Shown in pieces: positions 38,136-47,477 of a DNA stretch of 64,000 nt. Under the pieces are notes generated by a model. The model was given only the letters and a program-made list of their open reading frames with translations, searched no databases and was not told the origin of the DNA. Origin of the DNA: Leptospira fluminis. Lineage in GTDB: Bacteria > Spirochaetota > Leptospiria > Leptospirales > Leptospiraceae. The DNA lies in the NCBI RefSeq assembly GCF_004771275.1, contig NZ_RQEV01000003.1:558001-622000 (forward strand), written 5' to 3'. Every line of letters starts with the position of its first letter. Position 1 is the first letter of the stretch. The position numbers and the translations under genes are program-made.

Positions 38136-40834
38136 AGAAAACAGCAAAGAAATCAATGGATAAAAAAAAGACGAAGAAGAAACCTTCGCCCGTTCCGCCT
38201 AAGAAAGATCCGAAACAGAGCGCAAAGAAATCTGCCGAAAAGCCGAAGGAAAAAAAATCCCCTCCGAGAAAACCGAAAGAGCTTCCCGAGTTGGAAGCGA
38301 TCAGCGTGCCCGAACTGACTCCGCAAGAGGAAAAAAGAATCAAAGAGGCTTTTAAAGCACGGATCGGTGCACATACGAAAAAGAAGACCGAGGAAGAGAA
38401 GGAAAGAGACGCTCGAATTTCGGAGCAGAGCCGGATCGAGAGAAAGCGGATGGAGGAGAGGAGTCGCGCCCGGGCAAAGAATCGCGTCGCCGACAAGGCT
38501 ATTTCGGAATCGAAGGCGATCCCGGAGGTTTTCGAATCCGTTGCTCCCGTTCCGAAGAAAGAAAAGAAAGAAGGCGTTAAACCCGGCGCCGATAAAAAAT
38601 CCGTCAAGAAAGAGACCCATATTCCCGGATACGGTCATAGGCCTTTTTACAAACAGTCCGGCGATTGGGAGAGGGAAAAAGATCCAAGCCGAAAACTTAT
38701 AAGATATCTTCAGGCCCGATCGGGTAAGTTACTTTCCTATCATGAGCTCCTTTCCCGGATGGGAGAAAAAGGAGGAATGAAAAAGAAATTCAGAAAAGAG
38801 AGATGGGAAGCGTCGGAAACGAAGAGATCAACGGAAGACTTGCTGGAGTTTTTCGAACGAGAGGGATTGATCGAAATCCAGGGAAAAAACGTGCTCGTCC
38901 ACCCGGATCAAACGTTGGAAGGAACGATTTCGCTTAGCAAAAGAGGGGACGGCTTCGTAAAACTTACTACCGGAACGGAAGTTTTCGTACCTTCCCAATA
39001 TACGGGAAATTCAATACAAGCTGATACGGTGCAGATCCTTCCTTCCGGAATCGGAAGAAAAGGAAAATTGGAAGGCGAAGTCGTTTCGGTTCTGCGTCGA
39101 GGACGGGATTTTTATAGAATGAAAGTCTCGGAAAAAACGGAAAAGTTCCTTATCGGATCTTTTCTGGATATGGATGGAGACGGAAAGGAAGGATTCCTAC
39201 CTAGAAAAAGTCTACTGCGGGATTTGCAGGACGAAATCAAACCCGGAGACGTGATCATAGTAAATCTGAAAGAAGACAGCGCTCAGGAAAGAAACCTTTA
39301 CGAGGTTCATTTCGTACGATTCGAATCGGATACGAAGGAAGATACGGATCTGATGAGGATGTTGATGAAATATAACTATCAGATCCTTTATCCGGAATCC
39401 ACGGAATTAGGCGCTTTACCCGAAGAAGTCGAGGAAAGTTCGGTGGAGGACTGGGGAAGTCGAGCCGACCTAAGAGAACTCCGATCCATCACTATCGACG
39501 GAGAATATTCCAAGGACTTCGACGACGCGATTTCATTTGTGGAAGAAGGCAAAAGAATCCGCTTTTATGTTCATATCGCTGACGTGGCAAATTACGTAAA
39601 GACTGGTTCTCCTTTGGATGAGGAAGCTTACAAGCGCGCAACTTCGGTTTATATGGGAAGCCGGGTCGTTCCCATGCTTCCTCCTGAATTATCCGAAAAT
39701 TTGTGCAGCCTAGTGGCGAAAAAAAATCGCTTAGCCTTTACCGTGGAGATGGAGGCGGATTGGCAGGGAAATATCACTCACGCCAAATTTTATAAATCGA
39801 TCATCAAGGTTGCCGAAAGATACACGTATAACCGTGCCGAAACGGAGATCCTTTCCGGAGATCCGACGAATTGGATATACAAGATGATGAAATTCGCGAA
39901 CCTTCTGCGTGAAAAGCGGCTACGAGACGGAAGAGTGGATCTGAATCTGAAGGAAACGAAGGTAATCACAGATAGAGATCATAATATCGTGGAAATCTCC
40001 ACCGTCGAACGCTTGCAATCCCACATATTGATCGAGGAGTTCATGCTTTCAGCGAACATTAAGGTGGCGGAATTTATTCGCAGGAAAAAAAGGCCTACAC
40101 TGTACCGCGTTCATGAACCTATGGACACGGAGAAGTTGGACAACCTGAATGCGTTTTTGAACCTCAACGGAATCGAAGCTCAGATGCAGGACGCTAGCTA
40201 CGAATCCATCAAGAACGTACTTTCCATAATCAGCGGTAGTCACGCTGAACGTCTGTTCAATATATCCCTGCTGCGGAGCTTTATGCAGGCGTACTACTCG
40301 GGTGAGCAACTCGGTCATTGGGGTTTGGGATTTAAGGATTACTGCCATTTCACTTCCCCCATTCGCAGGTATCCGGACTTGGTTTGCCATAGGGTTCTAC
40401 AGAGCATTCTACTCGATTCGGAAAATCCGTACAATGAAGAAGATATACGGGTAATGAGTCTTCATACTTCCCACGAGGAAAGAAAAGCTTCGGATGCGGA
40501 GAGGGATTATTATAAGCTGAAAGCCTGTAGGTTTTTGGAAAAAACGGGAATCCGCGAATTCAATGCAACTTTGACGGGCTTTAAATCTTCGTTAGCCTTC
40601 GTAGATCTGGACAATCCCATGGTAGAAGCGGTTTTGCCTGCTCTCGAATTTACCGATGAAGGAGAACTGTCCTCGGAAACGGATTTTTCTTTTTATTCGA
40701 AAAAGTATTCCAAAATCTTCACTCTTGGCGAACAGCTTTCGGTAGAATTGGATCGAATCGATTTCGAAGAAATCCGTATTTATGTGAAGATGCAAAAATT
40801 TCAGAAGAAAGGATGGACAAAGAATCGAGAATAA
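38132..40834 (+). CDS. rnr: Ribonuclease R with a long basic N-terminal extension
   Basis: RNase R is a processive 3'-5' exoribonuclease of the RNB family. The 900-aa protein has a winged-helix domain (about 185-250), cold-shock-like domains, the catalytic RNB domain with TIDGEYSKDFDDAI near residue 455 (the metal-binding Asps are all kept) and HFTSPIRRYPDL, and a C-terminal S1-like domain. The first 180 residues form a Lys-, Glu- and Arg-rich unstructured extension; in E. coli the Lys-rich tail is instead at the C-terminus. Start ATG 38132 overlaps the tsaB stop; ATG 38156 is an alternative. Confidence 0.94.
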   Translation: MKKTAKKSMDKKKTKKKPSPVPPKKDPKQSAKKSAEKPKEKKSPPRKPKELPELEAISVPELTPQEEKRIKEAFKARIGAHTKKKTEEEKERDARISEQSRIERKRMEERSRARAKNRVADKAISESKAIPEVFESVAPVPKKEKKEGVKPGADKKSVKKETHIPGYGHRPFYKQSGDWEREKDPSRKLIRYLQARSGKLLSYHELLSRMGEKGGMKKKFRKERWEASETKRSTEDLLEFFEREGLIEIQGKNVLVHPDQTLEGTISLSKRGDGFVKLTTGTEVFVPSQYTGNSIQADTVQILPSGIGRKGKLEGEVVSVLRRGRDFYRMKVSEKTEKFLIGSFLDMDGDGKEGFLPRKSLLRDLQDEIKPGDVIIVNLKEDSAQERNLYEVHFVRFESDTKEDTDLMRMLMKYNYQILYPESTELGALPEEVEESSVEDWGSRADLRELRSITIDGEYSKDFDDAISFVEEGKRIRFYVHIADVANYVKTGSPLDEEAYKRATSVYMGSRVVPMLPPELSENLCSLVAKKNRLAFTVEMEADWQGNITHAKFYKSIIKVAERYTYNRAETEILSGDPTNWIYKMMKFANLLREKRLRDGRVDLNLKETKVITDRDHNIVEISTVERLQSHILIEEFMLSANIKVAEFIRRKKRPTLYRVHEPMDTEKLDNLNAFLNLNGIEAQMQDASYESIKNVLSIISGSHAERLFNISLLRSFMQAYYSGEQLGHWGLGFKDYCHFTSPIRRYPDLVCHRVLQSILLDSENPYNEEDIRVMSLHTSHEERKASDAERDYYKLKACRFLEKTGIREFNATLTGFKSSLAFVDLDNPMVEAVLPALEFTDEGELSSETDFSFYSKKYSKIFTLGEQLSVELDRIDFEEIRIYVKMQKFQKKGWTKNRE

Positions 40835-40893
40835 TTTAGAACATTCGTTACGATAAAATCTTCGCCCTTGGGCGATAGGTTTTGGAGGTCTAA

Positions 40894-41400
40894 GTGGAAA
40901 CTTTATTTTCAGAAGAGATTTCGCGTAGCGGCTTTCTTAAATTTCTATTTAAAAGCGCCGCGCTTTCCGCGGTGCTGATTCCGGCGGCTTCCTCCTGCGG
41001 CGGAGAAGCCGTTCCCAACTTGAAAGGGTTGTCGGCAAACCAATACCGAGCCTTCCGAAGTTTGCAAGACGTTTTCCTTTCGGGAAATCCGATCGAAAAC
41101 TTCGATCTAGGCGTCGCTGCCGACCAATATATTTACGGTCATCCTTATCCGATCGAAACGGAATCGACTCTTCAGATCTTGGCTTTTTTGCCGACTTCCA
41201 CTTTGGTTTCTCTCGCTTTAGATTTTTCTTTTACTCCATTGGCTAGTCTTTCCAAAGAAAACCGAGAGAAAAGACTACTTTCTTGGAAAAATTCCTCACT
41301 CTCTTTGAAGCGGGGCGCGTACAATATCATGCGTCAACTTTCCTTCTTTTTGATCTCCAAAGAGAAGAGCTACCAACAACTCTTAGGATACGAAGGATAA
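40894..41400 (+). CDS. Small subunit-like protein of a GMC oxidoreductase
   Basis: The 168-aa protein starts at GTG 40894, with GGAGG 7 nt upstream, and has a hydrophobic segment KFLFKSAALSAVLIPAASSC that may be a Tat- or lipoprotein-like signal (Ser-Ser-Cys at the end). Similar small proteins (gluconate 2-dehydrogenase subunit 3 type) often sit directly upstream of GMC flavoproteins and help export or assembly. Here the large subunit begins 4 bp downstream. The relation to that family is inference from layout. Confidence 0.7.
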   Translation: METLFSEEISRSGFLKFLFKSAALSAVLIPAASSCGGEAVPNLKGLSANQYRAFRSLQDVFLSGNPIENFDLGVAADQYIYGHPYPIETESTLQILAFLPTSTLVSLALDFSFTPLASLSKENREKRLLSWKNSSLSLKRGAYNIMRQLSFFLISKEKSYQQLLGYEG

Positions 41401-41404
41401 ATAT

Positions 41405-43018
41405 ATGGGCGGAATTCCAGCGGCTAACGATAAAATTCTAGTGCCGAGCAAGCACGCGGACTTTCTGAAAAAAGAAGGAATCACTGACGGCGTATGGAAC
41501 GTAAAAACGGATGTCGTTGTGATCGGTTCCGGTTCCGGAGGAGCCGTTGCGGCGGCGACTCTTGCGAAAGCAGGATGGAAAGTACTGCTGATCGAAGAAG
41601 GTTCCTATTTTACTCCGGCAAAATTTACGGGAGACGAATTTATCTCCCAAGCGCGTCTTTATAGGGATGCGGGCTTCATCGTTTCGGAGGAGCAGACCAT
41701 TTCCATTCTCCAGGGAAAAACCATTGGAGGATCGACTACGGTCAATTGGCAAACATCTCTCTATCCTCCTCACTATGTTACCGACGAATGGCAAAAGCGA
41801 TTCGGCTGGAAAGGATACGGAAGAGAGGATATGGAAGGAATTATTTCCGAAGTCCACGAAAGATTGGGCGTTCACGAAGTGCCCGGCAATCTGATCAATG
41901 CTAACAATAATGTGTTGATGAAAGGCGGAAAAAGTCTGGGACTGCATCCGGAAGTTCTTCGCAATAATAACCGCGGATGCATCGGTTTAGGACGTTGCGG
42001 GTTAGGATGCCCCATCAACGCGAAACAATCGGCTTTTTTAACTTGGATTCCCGACGCGATCGAAGCGGGGGCTGTGGTGGTTCCGAACATGAGGGCGAAG
42101 TATATCCAGGACGGAGCCACCAAAACGGTTGTTGCGGAATTTGCACCGGACGCTTATGAAAAAGCTCCCGACGAGATCATCCGAAAGATGACGATCCAAG
42201 CTCCGGTCGTAATCGTAAGCGCAGGAGCCATCGAAGGACCTGCTCTTTTACAACGATCCGGACTCGGAAACGATTGGGTCGGTCGGAACCTGAAGCTTCA
42301 CCCGACTAGTACGAATTTTGCCATCTTTGACGAGAAGATCAATATGTTCTCCGGACCTCCGCAGTCGGCCGTGATCAAAGACGGCCATAATCAGAATAAT
42401 ACGGGATACGGATTTTGGTTGGAAGTTGCTCCCTTTCGGCCGACCTTAGCGAGTTCTTTGGTCCCCTTTTACGGGGCGAACCAATTCGAAGTCATGAAGA
42501 AGTTTCCTCACATGAACGCCGGGATCGTGCTTGTTCGAGACGGTGCGGATGGAGAAGCGAACTCTTCGGTCCAATGGTCTCTAGGAAGAAGAAAAGTATA
42601 TTTCGAACTGACCCCTACGGATGGAAAAAATTTATTGAAAGGGATTAAAATGCTCGCGGAAGTCCAGGTGGCGGCCGGAGCTAAATCCATTATTTTCCCG
42701 TTTCCCGATATCCAAGAACCCGTTAAAGTCGATAAAAACAGTAAGTTCGATTGGGTACTCGAAAAAAGCATAGAACCGGGACGCATTGCGGTCGGATCTG
42801 CCCACCCTCACGGATCCTTGCAGGCGGCCGATTCTTCCGAAAAAGGGGCTGTGAATCTGGATTTCGAACTGTACGGGCACAAGAATATTTACGTGATAGA
42901 CGCATCCGTATTTCCCACAGGACTTTCGGTAAACCCGCAAATTACGACCATGAGCGTAAGTTTAAGGGCTTCCCGGGCGTTGGCGGCTCGAAAATCCGAG
43001 ATTTTAGGAAATAATTAA
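41405..43018 (+). CDS. GMC-family FAD-dependent oxidoreductase
   Basis: The 537-aa flavoprotein has the FAD-binding motif VVIGSGSGGAVAAATLAKAGW at about residues 36-56, a GG-SSTTVN-like segment (GKTIGGSTTVNWQTS), the second GMC signature GAIEGPALLQRSGLG, and the catalytic C-terminal His region GSAHPHGSLQ with Asn in GLSVNPQITTMSVSLRASRALA. It probably oxidises an alcohol or sugar; no haem motif is seen, and the electron acceptor is unknown. It follows its small partner gene by 4 bp. Confidence 0.87.
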   Translation: MGGIPAANDKILVPSKHADFLKKEGITDGVWNVKTDVVVIGSGSGGAVAAATLAKAGWKVLLIEEGSYFTPAKFTGDEFISQARLYRDAGFIVSEEQTISILQGKTIGGSTTVNWQTSLYPPHYVTDEWQKRFGWKGYGREDMEGIISEVHERLGVHEVPGNLINANNNVLMKGGKSLGLHPEVLRNNNRGCIGLGRCGLGCPINAKQSAFLTWIPDAIEAGAVVVPNMRAKYIQDGATKTVVAEFAPDAYEKAPDEIIRKMTIQAPVVIVSAGAIEGPALLQRSGLGNDWVGRNLKLHPTSTNFAIFDEKINMFSGPPQSAVIKDGHNQNNTGYGFWLEVAPFRPTLASSLVPFYGANQFEVMKKFPHMNAGIVLVRDGADGEANSSVQWSLGRRKVYFELTPTDGKNLLKGIKMLAEVQVAAGAKSIIFPFPDIQEPVKVDKNSKFDWVLEKSIEPGRIAVGSAHPHGSLQAADSSEKGAVNLDFELYGHKNIYVIDASVFPTGLSVNPQITTMSVSLRASRALAARKSEILGNN

Positions 43019-43028
43019 TTCCAGACTA

Positions 43029-43065
43029 AAAGGGAGAATTCCACTTTATTCGGAAGGCTCCCTTT
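43029..43065 (+). terminator. Hairpin downstream of the GMC oxidoreductase
   Basis: AAAGGGAG (43029-43036) pairs with CTCCCTTT (43058-43065), with an inner TTCC (43039-43042)/GGAA (43052-43055) pairing. It lies between the flavoprotein stop and the start of the TPR gene 14 bp further on. The T-run is short, so it is a weak terminator or a leader structure. Confidence 0.45.
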
Positions 43066-43078
43066 CGAAACTGGATAT

Positions 43079-44662
43079 ATGCCCAGTCGGTATCGTCAAA
43101 ATCTCAGACGAAGCTATTTAACAGATTTTTTAAACCTCGCAAAACCTCTTTCCGGAGTCGTGGTTTTTTACTTTCTTTTCGCTTCTTCCGTGCTGCTTTC
43201 GGCGGATCTAAAAGAGGGAAAAAAAGCCTATTCGCGAAAAGATTATACCGAAGCCCTAAAACAATTCCAAAAATACAACGATAGCAACCCGAGTTCTGGC
43301 GAAGCCTGGATGTATATGGGTTACATTTATGAAAGCCGTAAAGATTATACGAAGTCCATACAGGCTTTTAAGAAAGCGGTAACTTTGAGTCTTCCCAAAA
43401 AAGACCTGGTGAATTGTTATACAAAAATCATTCTCTATTACAATTATCATCGGGAATACGGCGAGGTGATAGCCTATGCGAATCGTTTGCTCAAAATCGC
43501 ACCCGATCTGAACCATATCCAAAAAATTCGTGCAGCAGCCGAGGAGAAGCATTCGGGGGGGAGTCGACCGCAAAAAAATCCGCTCCCGCAAGAGGTAGAA
43601 GAAGAACAGGAAACCGTCGCCTCCCTGGAAAAGAAGCTAAACAAGGATCCGAATAATAAAAATATAAAGTGGCAACTTTCCCTTGCCTACTATAACGAAA
43701 AGGAATTCAGAAAATCGGAGACGATTCTTGCCGAGCTTGTAAAAGACGAACCCGAAAATCTGGAATACGGCTACAAGTACGGCGCGCTTCTGGTAAGGCT
43801 CGGAAAATACGATGAGGCATTGGCGGCTCTGGCGAAAATCGAACCCAAGATCCCTTCCGAAAAGGAAAAATTACTTTATTTTACCCATCTAACGCAGGCG
43901 GCTGCCTTCCATAAAAAAAGGAATTTCGAGGAGGCGACCAAGTATTATCGCAAAGCCTATGCGAATAAGCAGACGGTTCTTCCGTTAATAGGTATCACTA
44001 AGATAAAATGGCAGGTTAAGGACTGCGAGAATGCGATTAAAACCGCCGAAAAAGCTTTGGAATTCGGAGAAAAAACCAGGGAAATCAAAATGTATGTCGC
44101 CCTTTGTAAAATACAGGGAGGCAAAAAAGAAGAAGGGTATGATACTCTAAAAGAGATCGCTTCCGCGATCGAAAAGGAAAATCCGAAGTTTCAGAATTTG
44201 CCTGAAGTGTATAACGATGGTATCTTGAAATTAGCCAGGTATTATACGAATGCAGGGAATTATGAAAAAGCTCTCCGGTATTTCAAATCCGTGGAACCCG
44301 ACGAGGAAGAGGAAAGAGAATATCGTTTTTACCTAGGGAAAGCGTATTTTTATACGGGATCCGTGGACAAGGCGGTTCCCCTTCTGGAAAAAATCGAAAA
44401 TTCAGCCAATGCTTTTTATTTGTTGGCAAAATGTCAAGCGCGGCTCGGAAATATGGACGCGACTACGAACTATATTAAAAAAGCGGCGGATATGAATCCT
44501 TCTCTTTGGACTTCAGCCTTAAAGGATAAGGAATTCGTAAAATTCAAAGAAAACGAGTCTTTTCGACAATTTTTGGAAACTCGGTCGGGAACTCGAAGTC
44601 CGAAAGACGAATCCGAAAATCCCCGCTCGGAAGAATCGGAAAAAGACGATTCCGATCGATAA
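43079..44662 (+). CDS. TPR repeat protein, exported or membrane anchored
   Basis: The 527-aa protein has an N-terminal hydrophobic segment (VVVFYFLFASSVLLSA) acting as signal or anchor and then about nine TPR-like units (A-x-x-Y-x-x-x-G-x-Y-x-x-A), for example DYTEALKQFQKYNDSNPSS and NYEKALRYFKS, ending in an acidic low-complexity tail (SPKDESENPRSEESEKD). TPR proteins scaffold other proteins; no partner can be named. It ends exactly where the convergent aroD gene ends. Confidence 0.8.
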   Translation: MPSRYRQNLRRSYLTDFLNLAKPLSGVVVFYFLFASSVLLSADLKEGKKAYSRKDYTEALKQFQKYNDSNPSSGEAWMYMGYIYESRKDYTKSIQAFKKAVTLSLPKKDLVNCYTKIILYYNYHREYGEVIAYANRLLKIAPDLNHIQKIRAAAEEKHSGGSRPQKNPLPQEVEEEQETVASLEKKLNKDPNNKNIKWQLSLAYYNEKEFRKSETILAELVKDEPENLEYGYKYGALLVRLGKYDEALAALAKIEPKIPSEKEKLLYFTHLTQAAAFHKKRNFEEATKYYRKAYANKQTVLPLIGITKIKWQVKDCENAIKTAEKALEFGEKTREIKMYVALCKIQGGKKEEGYDTLKEIASAIEKENPKFQNLPEVYNDGILKLARYYTNAGNYEKALRYFKSVEPDEEEEREYRFYLGKAYFYTGSVDKAVPLLEKIENSANAFYLLAKCQARLGNMDATTNYIKKAADMNPSLWTSALKDKEFVKFKENESFRQFLETRSGTRSPKDESENPRSEESEKDDSDR

Positions 44663-45391
44663 TCAAAGGCTGCTTTTTCGGCTTTCTAAAAGTTCCGACA
44701 ACCCGACCTGACCGGGCGCTTTCGGATTCTTGAAACAAGCGTAAGTGAATTGGGACCCTATTTTTTCGGGAAAGATCCGAAACTCTTTTCCCGAGTCTCC
44801 CATTAATATTCCACAATAACCGAATCGTGTCCCCTCTTCTTTGACCAATTCCGATATCTTCCGACTGATCTCGACGAATTCCTTACTGTCCTCTTCGGAA
44901 TCGGGCATGACCGCAACTTTCAGAATCCGATCGAAAGGAAGGTTCGTTTTGCGGGAGCCGATCGCTTCTTCCGCCACAGTACGAAAATAGAATTCTAGTT
45001 CTTCCGAGCCTAGAATTCCGGAAAAAGAATGGATAGATCTGACGATTCCGAAGTTAGAATCCTCCGCTCCGGTAAAAATGGAATTATCCTTATCCAATTC
45101 CACATCCAGATAATGATTGCCTCCCTGCAACTTACGGAGAAACGGGATTACGTCTTCCTGAGTCCAGATGGATCTGGCTTTTACGCTGGAATCTTCCGGT
45201 TGTCTGTATGTAAGGATCGCTCGAGCGTTTAATTTATCGAGGGCATCCAGTATTTTTTCCGGCTTTCCGGATTCGTTCAGGAACAGGTCCAATCGAATTT
45301 CTATAAAGTCCGCCGGAGGAAGCTCCTGCAATGCAAAGAACTCTTCCTCGTCCAGGGTAAGCACCGTATAGATTTTCTCCGTCTTGGACAT
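44663..45391 (-). CDS. aroD: Type I 3-dehydroquinate dehydratase
   Basis: The 242-aa enzyme catalyses the third step of the shikimate pathway through a Schiff-base mechanism. Class I features are visible: EIRLDLF at residues 31-37, the catalytic His in RSIHSFSG, the Schiff-base Lys in ILKVAVMP, and the C-terminal substrate loop NPKAPGQVGLSEL. ATG 45391 lies 8 nt after the kdsD stop; the open frame runs upstream but lies within kdsD. Overlap and order suggest it is expressed with kdsD. Confidence 0.9.
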   Translation of the reverse strand: MSKTEKIYTVLTLDEEEFFALQELPPADFIEIRLDLFLNESGKPEKILDALDKLNARAILTYRQPEDSSVKARSIWTQEDVIPFLRKLQGGNHYLDVELDKDNSIFTGAEDSNFGIVRSIHSFSGILGSEELEFYFRTVAEEAIGSRKTNLPFDRILKVAVMPDSEEDSKEFVEISRKISELVKEEGTRFGYCGILMGDSGKEFRIFPEKIGSQFTYACFKNPKAPGQVGLSELLESRKSSL

Positions 45392-45398
45392 ATAGCGT

Positions 45399-46364
45399 TT
45401 ATAGACCTTTTTGCAGAAGATCGTGAACGGAAACAAAGCCCAAAAGTTTTTCCCGGTCGACAATGGGTGCGATAGAAATCGGACGTTCCCTTCTTTCCAT
45501 TGCTTGAAGAACGTCGTAAGCCATAATTCCGGATTGGAAAACAACAGGTTTTGGATTCATCATTTCGGATGCTTTGGTGTCGGAGTGGAACTTCCCTTCT
45601 CTAAGCAACTTTCTCACATCGTAGTCCGTGATCACTCCGAACAAAGTATCGTCCCGCCCTACGACCGCGGTGGCTCCGATCAATTTTGCGGTGATTTCCG
45701 AAAGTACGACTTCCAAATTCGCTTCGGGAAATACTTTCGGAAGTCTTTCCCCTTTTCTCATGACATCGTCGACTCGCAGGGATAGCCTTTTTCCCAATCG
45801 GCCGGCGGGATGGTAGAGTGCAAAATCCTCTTTTTGAAAATTTCTCATCTCCATCAATGCCATCGCGATCGCGTCTCCCAACATAAGTGCAATTGTGGTG
45901 CTCGACGTAGGGGCCAATTCCAAAGGACAAGCTTCTTTTAATACGGGAGTGAGTACGACCAAATCGCTATCTTGAGCCAAGCGGGAATCCGGATTAGCGG
46001 TAAGGCTGATCAATTTTGCGCCTAAATTCTTAATCGTAGGAATCAAATTCAGTAATTCCTCGCTTTCCCCGCTTTTCCCGATTGCTAAGACCACATCTCC
46101 TTGTGCTACGATCCCGGCATCTCCGTGCGCCGCATCCGAAGGATGTAGAAAGAACGCGGGTGTCCCGGTCGAAGAAAGGGTGGAAGCGATTTTTTTTCCC
46201 ACATCGCCCGACTTACCCACTCCGGTCACGATTACTTTTCCGGAAGAAGCGAAGATAAGTTCCACCGCCTTCTCCGCTTTCGGATCGAGATTGTCCCTAA
46301 AATAACGGATCGCTTCGATCTCTATGTCCAAAGCCTTTTGAACTTTATCAAGAGCTTCGCCCAA
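45399..46364 (-). CDS. kdsD: Arabinose-5-phosphate isomerase KdsD
   Basis: KdsD converts ribulose-5-phosphate to arabinose-5-phosphate, the first step of KDO synthesis for LPS. The 321-aa protein has an N-terminal SIS domain (VIVTGVGKSGDVGKKIASTLSSTGTP; FFLHPSDAAHGDAG; AIGKSGESEELLN; LAPTSSTT) and two C-terminal CBS domains (VDDVMRKGERLP..., YDVLQAMERRERPISI). It starts at TTG 46364, with GGAGGAG 7 nt before it, and overlaps the NusG-like gene by 17 bp. Confidence 0.92.
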   Translation of the reverse strand: MGEALDKVQKALDIEIEAIRYFRDNLDPKAEKAVELIFASSGKVIVTGVGKSGDVGKKIASTLSSTGTPAFFLHPSDAAHGDAGIVAQGDVVLAIGKSGESEELLNLIPTIKNLGAKLISLTANPDSRLAQDSDLVVLTPVLKEACPLELAPTSSTTIALMLGDAIAMALMEMRNFQKEDFALYHPAGRLGKRLSLRVDDVMRKGERLPKVFPEANLEVVLSEITAKLIGATAVVGRDDTLFGVITDYDVRKLLREGKFHSDTKASEMMNPKPVVFQSGIMAYDVLQAMERRERPISIAPIVDREKLLGFVSVHDLLQKGL

Positions 46365-46887
46365 TGTTTTTCTCCTCCTGAGTTTCTATGGAATCCGGAT
46401 CCAAATCCACCGAAATACTGGATCGGATGCCGGAGATATTCACCTTCACCGAAACAGAACTGATCTTTCTGACTACGATGGCTCTATACCCTTTAAAGGA
46501 TCCTCGAGTGATCAGTACCTTATTTCCCGGTTCCAATTTCTCCTCGGATTGAACCCGTAAATGTTCCGGAAAATCTCGCACGAATATTTTTACTAACTCT
46601 ATCTCTTCCTCCGGAATCGGCAAGGGACTTCCATTCAGCGAAAGAATATGATGCGCGCCCGGAGTTTGCAATACCCGGATTTTCTCCGATTTCAAATCCA
46701 TTTTTACGAATACGTAGGAAGGAAACACCGGTTCTAAAACGGTTTTCGTCCTATCCGACCATTGTTTTTTAAGTGGAAGCAGGGGTAAAAAATTTTCGAT
46801 CCCTTTCTTGTCTAACTCCTTCGCCAGTTTCTTTTCCGACCGGGAAAGGGTGTAGATCGCATACCAGAATTTCGTTTGATCAGTCAT
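46348..46887 (-). CDS. NusG-family transcription factor (UpxY/RfaH-like paralogue)
   Basis: The 179-aa protein has the NGN domain (FWYAIYTLSRSEKKLAKELD at the N-terminus, EPVFPSYVFVKMDL) and a C-terminal KOW domain (EPGNKVLITRGSFKGYRAIVV). The NGN part resembles the specialised NusG paralogues UpxY and RfaH, which tune long polysaccharide or LPS operons, more than housekeeping NusG. It is encoded between a TonB-like protein (8 bp overlap) and kdsD (17 bp overlap), which would suit a role in envelope gene expression. The primary nusG would be elsewhere. Confidence 0.85.
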   Translation of the reverse strand: MTDQTKFWYAIYTLSRSEKKLAKELDKKGIENFLPLLPLKKQWSDRTKTVLEPVFPSYVFVKMDLKSEKIRVLQTPGAHHILSLNGSPLPIPEEEIELVKIFVRDFPEHLRVQSEEKLEPGNKVLITRGSFKGYRAIVVRKISSVSVKVNISGIRSSISVDLDPDSIETQEEKNIGRSS

Positions 46888-47350
46888 TCGATTCTATTCG
46901 GAAAGATACAGGCACCGTTATTCTAGTACCTTCCTTTAATTGAAATTTCCAGCGAGAAACGGATTTTCGAAAATGATTTTCAAAGACCGCGTATTTGCAA
47001 GACTTTACGGTCGTTATCGTTTTAGGCTCGCCGTTCTTTCCGATTTCGATTAACCAGGAACAATCCGATTCTAGCCTCTGCTCCAGCGCTTCGGGTGGAA
47101 AATGAATTTCGTTTTTCAGCCTTTCTATTTCGTCCGTTTCCGATCCGGTTTGGCTTTTTTTCTCCGAGGGAGTCGACCCTTTTCCGGATTCCGGAGGAAA
47201 GGAAAAATATAGACTAGGAATCCCGCCCCGGTTTAAACGCAAGTTCGCAATTTCGAGCGCGTTCTCAGTATTCCGAAAATAAAGAAATACTCCAATTATC
47301 ACTAAAAGATGAATCGAAGCGGATAGAAGAAGACCGAACCGAAGATCCAT
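46880..47350 (-). CDS. TonB-like protein with one membrane segment
   Basis: From ATG 47350 the 156-aa protein has a short basic start, one transmembrane segment (LLLSASIHLLVIIGVFLYF), a Ser- and Pro-containing linker and a C-terminal domain ending in the pattern EPKTITTVKSC...VSRWKF...VPVSFRIE, which resembles a TonB C-terminal domain. It lacks the X-Pro repeats of long TonB. It may couple to an outer-membrane receptor or to another envelope process; the partner is not in view. It is the first gene of the operon with the NusG-like gene, kdsD and aroD. Confidence 0.68.
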   Translation of the reverse strand: MDLRFGLLLSASIHLLVIIGVFLYFRNTENALEIANLRLNRGGIPSLYFSFPPESGKGSTPSEKKSQTGSETDEIERLKNEIHFPPEALEQRLESDCSWLIEIGKNGEPKTITTVKSCKYAVFENHFRKSVSRWKFQLKEGTRITVPVSFRIESND

Positions 47351-47477
47351 GATTTCTTTCTTCCACTGAAAATCCGACCATCGAATTTGCAACCTCTTGC
47401 GTCTTTCGGAGTCCCTTTCTTTTTACATTCGGATTTGTGGTTGAAGAGAAGGGTCGAAGGACCTAGGATAATCGTCC

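Noticed and set aside
37939..38638. Two overlapping minus-strand frames rich in Phe, Leu and Ser opposite the start of rnr
   Set aside because: They are the reverse image of the Lys/Glu-rich extension of RNase R; the phenylalanine richness is explained by AAA/AAG codons on the other strand.
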